Positions 60,501 to 64,000 of a stretch of DNA of 64,000 nt are shown here, in pieces. A program made the translations under genes and the position numbers. Under the pieces are notes generated by a model that saw only the letters and a program-made list of their open reading frames with translations, did no database searches and had not been told where the DNA came from. The stretch covers positions 1 through 64,000 of the forward strand of contig NZ_FQZD01000009.1 in NCBI RefSeq assembly GCF_900141835.1, given 5' to 3'. The DNA is from Propionispora hippei DSM 15287 (GTDB taxonomy: Bacteria; Bacillota; Negativicutes; Propionisporales; Propionisporaceae). How positions within the stretch are numbered: position 1 is the first letter of the stretch; each line of letters begins with the position of its first letter.

Positions 60501-63500
60501 GGAGTTAGCGCTTTTATTTTGATTGATAAAATGGCTGTTCTCAGCCACCAGATATACTGGTGCATTACCCTGGGAAGTTACCTTGCCGCCGCCGCCCAGA
60601 ACAAGATTGCCGTCTTTGGTCCAAACAGCGACAGCTTCACCGTCAGCCCCGCTGGTATTGCCGTTTACCGTACCGTCAATAGTCAGGCCGCCGCTGGTTC
60701 TGATTTCAACGCCCTTGCCGGCGGTAATATTGCCCAGCCGGGTGATGGTGTTGCCCTGATTGTTGAAGCTGATCCGATTGCCGAGCGAGGTAGCGGTCAG
60801 CGTATTGACGTTCTGCACGATGCCAGGAATGGTAATGGCGCCCGTATTCGTCGTCACCGTCAGATTATTCCCTCCCAGATCGAGGGCCTTGCCGTCAGCT
60901 ACCCTAATAGGGCCTGATCCGTTTTGCAAGGTCAGGTGATCGGTTACCTTGAAATTGTCGTTCACGGTAATTGCGCCGGTACCATCGGTCCGGCCGATGG
61001 TAATGCTCTCAAAGCCGTCCTTAAAAATGCGCTGCCCGCCATTAAACCAACTGCTCTTTAAGTTCAGATCATTGACGCCGCCGCCGCTGCCCAGGTTGAT
61101 ATTGGTATTGGGCGAATAGGTTTGGATCAGAAGCTTGCCGGTACTCGCTACACTGCTGGTATCGGTAATGGTCAGTGCGTCCGCCGTCAAGGATACGTCG
61201 CCGTCGCCAGCGTTGATTTGAGCGTCAATGTTGACCTTTTGGCTCTCTACACTGAAATTATTGCCGTCGGTGCTGATAATGCCTTTGACGTTGACGCTGC
61301 CGGTGCTGTTCGCGCTGGCCTGGCGAATCAGCACCTCGTCGGTGAAGGCCGTTGTGCCTGTCTGGTACAACGCACCTGTGCCGTCGGGCCGGCCAAGAAT
61401 AATTTTGCTGTAGCCGTCGCGGAATACGCGATTGGTATTGGTACCGTCAAAATAGCCTGCTTTCAGATACAAGCCGCTGCCGCCCGATTGCCCAAGATAC
61501 AAATCCCTGTTCTGAGTCAGGGTCTGAAAAATCAACTGACCGGTACCCTGAATGGGCGCCTGCGACTGGTCGCTGTTGCCAGCCAAGTTAAGATTATCCA
61601 CGGTCAGCGTCAGATCGCCGCTGCCGGTATTTACCGTAGCCGTATCCTCGGTCGTCAGCGTGACCGTCTTAAACTCCAGGCTATTATTGCCTGTCGTAAT
61701 CGTTGAACCGTTTTTCACAGTAATGCTGCCGCCTGTTCCCGGTGAACGGATGGTGGTGGGATCAGCGAAATCCAGGCTGCCGGCTACCGTTACGGCACCG
61801 GTCCCATCGTCACGGCCCAGATACAGGTGGCTGAAGCCGTCCTTGAAAACACGGTTCGTACCGTTAAACAGGCTGGAGCCTAGCTGCAAGGTGCCTGTGC
61901 CGGGTGTGCCAATGTCCAGCGTGGTGCCGGGATTGTACTGCTGAACGGTCAGCATGCCGGGAGCGCTGACGCGCGACGCCGGATCAAAGGTCATCGTATC
62001 GGCCGTCAGCGTAATGTCGCCACCAGCCGCGCTGACATTCTGATTGACCGCCAGGCCGCCGGGAGTCGTCGCTTCCAGGCGGATGGTATCATCGTTGACC
62101 ACACCGGTGCCGCTGGCCGCAACGCCGGTCACAGTGCCGTTGGCTCGCGTTGCTATCTGACCAATGACTAGTTTCTCCGCTTTCACCTTAACCTGTCTGG
62201 CGTTGGCCGCCAACAGGCCGATTTTGTTGACCGAAGCGCTCAGGTCATAGGTGCCGCCCTGCAGGGCCAGCTTATCCGCCGTGATGACTCCATTGGTCTG
62301 GCTGGACGAGTTGCCGGCGTTCAGCGCCAGCGTCTTGCCGTCCAGATTGGCATCCCCTTCGAAGACAATATTTTGGGCTGTCAGCGTAGTGTCTTGTTTA
62401 GCGCCACCCAGATCAAAGCTATTGACATAGATGTTCCCCTGGTTGGTATTGCCGATATTGTAATGATCGAAGGAGGTATCGAAGGTCGTGGTCAACAGGT
62501 TGTTGGTCAGCCACAAGCCGCCTGTGCCATGCTGTACGCTGCCCAGGGAAATGACTTTGCTGCCGTCATAGGTGGCAAGCCCCAGCGTACCGGAACCTTT
62601 GACTGTTTTGGTGCCTGTCAGGCTACTCAGATCATTGGCATACAGGTTAATCGTGCCGGTGCCGGCATCAATAACGCCTGTGCCGGAGGAGTTGCTGATT
62701 TTATTGGCTTTTAACGTAACCTTGTTGGAGCCGCTGACAGTCAGACCACCGCTGCCGATATTAATCGTGCCGGCAGGACCGTTTTGAACGGTAATCGTGT
62801 TATTCACACTCACCCCGTCGATGGTGACCGGGCCGGTGCCGTCGCTTCGCCCCAGATTCAGGTTCTTAAAGGTATTGTCAAACAGGCCGCCGTTAAGCTG
62901 CGTTTGGGTAATAACCAGGCCGCTGCCGCTGCCGGTAGTATTCACATCCAGCGCCACCGCTCCGTCGCGGGGCCCCAGATTTAAAGTGCCCTGGCCGGTG
63001 ATGTTGGTGATGCTGTCGACCGTTTCCGTGAGTTTATTGGCTTGCAGGGTAAGGGTGCTGGTATCGCCGCTGCCGAGATTGATCTGGGCATTGGCTCCCA
63101 AAGCAAGCTCGCTGGCTTTGACGGTAACGTTCGCATTGCTGCCGCTAATCGCGGCGCGAGCATAGTCACCCAGCTTAACCTTGCCGCCGGCAGTCAGGTT
63201 GATTACGGCATCATTGCCGTTAACCAGCAGTTGAGTCGCCCCGGCACTGCCGGCGGCATCGGCCAGCGTCACGTCATTGTCCGCGCTGATATTGACGGCG
63301 GCATTGTTGCCGCTCACCGTCAAGCCTGTGCCGCTGTTCATACTGAAGAAACCGCCGTTGATGCCGACATGGGTATTGCTGCCGCTGATCCCTACATTCC
63401 CTTGTACGGTTACGCCATAGACGCCTGTCCCGGAAGCAACCGACACCGATTTACCGATATTGCCTGCATCGAAGTACACATTTTGCTTTCCTGACACGGC

Positions 63501-64000
63501 AAAGGCCGGAAAGCCTGTGAATACGTTGTTAATTACCGTATAAGGAATTTTATATTGATCGCCGTTATAGGTATCGCTAATGTAAATATCCTTGTTGTCC
63601 GGCACTTTGACCGTTAAACTGCCTGTGCCGTTTATCTGTCCTGCCAGACCGTTCAGGCCGCTGGCCAGCTCAAGATTAAGATTTTTAACATACAGGTTGG
63701 AACCGCCAGGCAGTGTGGCCTGGTTTGCGGTGAGCGACAAATCCTTATAGGGGGAAGCCGAGCCGACCTTAACCGTCCCGGATAAGGCAGCGTTGGCTGT
63801 CGTCCTGATGTCCAAAGCAGCGGAAAAGCTGGTGTCGGCAATACTGATATTGCCGTTATGATCGCCGGCGATCTTATCGCCTTTACTGACCAAGCGCCCC
63901 AGGATAATTTTGTTGTAGCTGCCGCCCAGTACGCCGCCGGAATTGAAGTAGCTTGATGGCAGGTAGAGATCGGAGCTGTTATCCGTGCCGCCGACCTGAA
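57528..64000 (-). CDS. Giant filamentous-haemagglutinin-like adhesin with MBG repeats (5' end beyond window)
   Basis: The frame is open from the right edge to the stop at 57528, at least 2157 residues. The start lies outside; an internal TTG at 63893 is not a real start, since the frame continues upstream of it. From the right: a long beta-helix region in which a block with FKDGF..I.LGR.DGTG recurs about six times; a linker near ALDQAFLGGM; seven MBG-type modules (about 60015-58235), the first five close copies with KVYDG...GVTYSGF and a NYTITY ending; a Pro-rich linker (PGQPSVPGQTVNPPGSP); and a C-terminal 120-residue domain. It should be a surface adhesin exported by a two-partner or similar route; the export domain and the partner are not in the window. 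Confidence 0.9.
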   Translation of the reverse strand, partial: QVGGTDNSSDLYLPSSYFNSGGVLGGSYNKIILGRLVSKGDKIAGDHNGNISIADTSFSAALDIRTTANAALSGTVKVGSASPYKDLSLTANQATLPGGSNLYVKNLNLELASGLNGLAGQINGTGSLTVKVPDNKDIYISDTYNGDQYKIPYTVINNVFTGFPAFAVSGKQNVYFDAGNIGKSVSVASGTGVYGVTVQGNVGISGSNTHVGINGGFFSMNSGTGLTVSGNNAAVNISADNDVTLADAAGSAGATQLLVNGNDAVINLTAGGKVKLGDYARAAISGSNANVTVKASELALGANAQINLGSGDTSTLTLQANKLTETVDSITNITGQGTLNLGPRDGAVALDVNTTGSGSGLVITQTQLNGGLFDNTFKNLNLGRSDGTGPVTIDGVSVNNTITVQNGPAGTINIGSGGLTVSGSNKVTLKANKISNSSGTGVIDAGTGTINLYANDLSSLTGTKTVKGSGTLGLATYDGSKVISLGSVQHGTGGLWLTNNLLTTTFDTSFDHYNIGNTNQGNIYVNSFDLGGAKQDTTLTAQNIVFEGDANLDGKTLALNAGNSSSQTNGVITADKLALQGGTYDLSASVNKIGLLAANARQVKVKAEKLVIGQIATRANGTVTGVAASGTGVVNDDTIRLEATTPGGLAVNQNVSAAGGDITLTADTMTFDPASRVSAPGMLTVQQYNPGTTLDIGTPGTGTLQLGSSLFNGTNRVFKDGFSHLYLGRDDGTGAVTVAGSLDFADPTTIRSPGTGGSITVKNGSTITTGNNSLEFKTVTLTTEDTATVNTGSGDLTLTVDNLNLAGNSDQSQAPIQGTGQLIFQTLTQNRDLYLGQSGGSGLYLKAGYFDGTNTNRVFRDGYSKIILGRPDGTGALYQTGTTAFTDEVLIRQASANSTGSVNVKGIISTDGNNFSVESQKVNIDAQINAGDGDVSLTADALTITDTSSVASTGKLLIQTYSPNTNINLGSGGGVNDLNLKSSWFNGGQRIFKDGFESITIGRTDGTGAITVNDNFKVTDHLTLQNGSGPIRVADGKALDLGGNNLTVTTNTGAITIPGIVQNVNTLTATSLGNRISFNNQGNTITRLGNITAGKGVEIRTSGGLTIDGTVNGNTSGADGEAVAVWTKDGNLVLGGGGKVTSQGNAPVYLVAENSHFINQNKSANSRDMIDPGNSRWIISTDDSIGDVYGGLTGDFRRYGTDYSEITSLPGTYVGNGAVHKNQPVATIYGKKVYGDGNAQFFGNTFSLSIADWAQRQALDQAFLGGMTSDQTNSAKYNFGTGINAAADVNLGGTAYGTNRGAGDALYAAYTGANPLNYKVETEFWVAPKNVTVTANTATKVYDGQKYISGANGVTYSGFVNGQTAATAGISDGAVSYGGSADGAKNVGSYAIDIDGNLQANNYTFTYVDGMLTVTPAPLTIKANNDSKVYDGRGYNSNNGVTYSGFVNGETNAVLSGTLGYSGTSQPAVNVGNGYVITPGGLTSGNYTITYQNGALNITPKEVLVTANNATKVYDGLSYAGGTNGVSYSGFADGQDETTAGISGGAVTYGGSANGAKNVGNYAIDIDGNLQANNYTFAYVDGTLTVTPAPLTIKANNDSKVYDGLAYYGNKGVTYSGFVNGETAASLGGTLSYGGSSQSAVNAGGYAITPGGLTAGNYMINFVDGTLNITPAPLTITANNDSKMYDGRAYDSNKGVTYSGFVNGETTAGLGGTLSYGGSSQSAVNVGDAYEITPGGLTSSNYDIHYVNGKLEITRRPITITVDDASRYYGYDNPTRLGGKVTGDFGLVTGDSLGTVDVAVSPTATPTAKAGTTHSLEGTGVNFTAGQSGNYEITYVDGMLTILKAPLTITADNQQRPQGTDNSELTVAYAGLKNGEKASDVVTGLTVGTQADKSSLPGGYDIIPNGAIAENYQITFVNGQLTVIPNHAAQDAQTVTQPKTSPGQPSVPGQTVNPPGSPVTLLDPAVPPVNTVTGSGLPSGLTGQVSITTGGPASERTFVADNGGFGLRLNGVPEGERGPAATSRTSGAVPVLYAGSGEQRLDGIYTINYNPNELSILPAAQKVTIPRLDEIASDVNKTFGLIYRTKSTGSFEVTFGNGIVSIHPLDETALGTVTGKNREPGRAILAAGILSAVEDLGVTPDQVRAVYLFTEIKTRS

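Noticed and set aside
59523-60917. A 464-codon plus-strand frame inside the adhesin gene, with several smaller ones along 57600-63500
   Set aside because: They lie antisense to a clear repeat protein. Their length follows from the repeat composition of the coding strand, they lack ribosome-binding sites, and they show no family features.
1-64000. rRNA, tRNA, replication origin or intact insertion sequence
   Set aside because: I looked for the usual landmarks (CCA-ended cloverleafs with GGTTCGAATCC loops, DnaA box clusters, transposase frames) and saw none that I could support.

Overview
The window reads as chromosomal DNA of a diderm Firmicute of the Negativicutes class, most likely a Sporomusa/Pelosinus-type anaerobe. 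This is inferred from gene content, not from a marker gene. Outer-membrane traits (a beta-barrel porin ending in Phe, type I secretion, a filamentous-haemagglutinin-like adhesin, a KpsC/KpsS-like capsule protein) sit beside Firmicute traits (strong GGAGG ribosome-binding sites, SorC, GutM, PadR, MarR and PucR regulators, AmmeMemoRadiSam genes, a SEC-C methionine aminopeptidase). I see no rRNA, tRNA, CRISPR array or intact insertion sequence.

Layout. 1-7726 (minus) is a type I secretion operon: ABC exporter, HlyD adaptor, second ABC exporter, then an RTX lipase that runs off the left edge. 8166-14262 holds two large membrane cyclic-di-GMP proteins around a small ABA-sandwich protein and a YbaK deacylase. 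14515-18199 holds arginase, an unknown 128-residue protein, a MarR/metallo-hydrolase pair and a divergent cyclase-family hydrolase with well-placed operator repeats. 18571-29925 is a purine-ureide block: allB-allC-allE-hydroxyacid dehydrogenase-M20 amidohydrolase (minus), a divergent PucR regulator, and a four-gene ABC importer with two tandem binding lipoproteins and an attenuator-like leader. 30111-33066 holds an ArsC/Spx-like protein, an efflux adaptor, an M23 peptidase and a candidate 6S-like RNA. 33067-37941 holds an L-2-hydroxyacid dehydrogenase divergent from a SorC-GutM-SrlA-SrlE-SrlB glucitol PTS operon. 38004-43648 holds a BBE flavoprotein, a candidate small RNA, a porin, a capsule-type transferase and an acyltransferase. 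43821-56558 holds housekeeping and accessory genes (map, AmmeMemoRadiSam pair, OYE-type flavoenzyme with PadR, GAF-HD-GYP, class A beta-lactamase-like protein, tagI, azlCD, MocR-type regulator). 56733-64000 holds an EAL-HDOD remnant, a small protein, and a giant repeat adhesin that continues off the right edge.

Working together: the ureide block could take allantoin through allantoate, ureidoglycine and ureidoglycolate to glyoxylate, and then to glycolate, with PucR sensing the substrate and the ABC system importing a ligand. The secretion operon carries the exporters for its own RTX lipase, but no TolC-like outer-membrane channel is present here. Four cyclic-di-GMP proteins or fragments lie between two surface-protein loci, which fits control of attachment.

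The least expected signals are non-coding: a structured RNA with its own promoter and terminator (32825-33048), a five-hairpin transcript unit beside the porin (39537-39765), an attenuator abutting the ribosome-binding site of the ABC importer (29939-29978), a long inverted-repeat element (18330-18456), and a dispersed short element family whose ends carry CGCTGATT.
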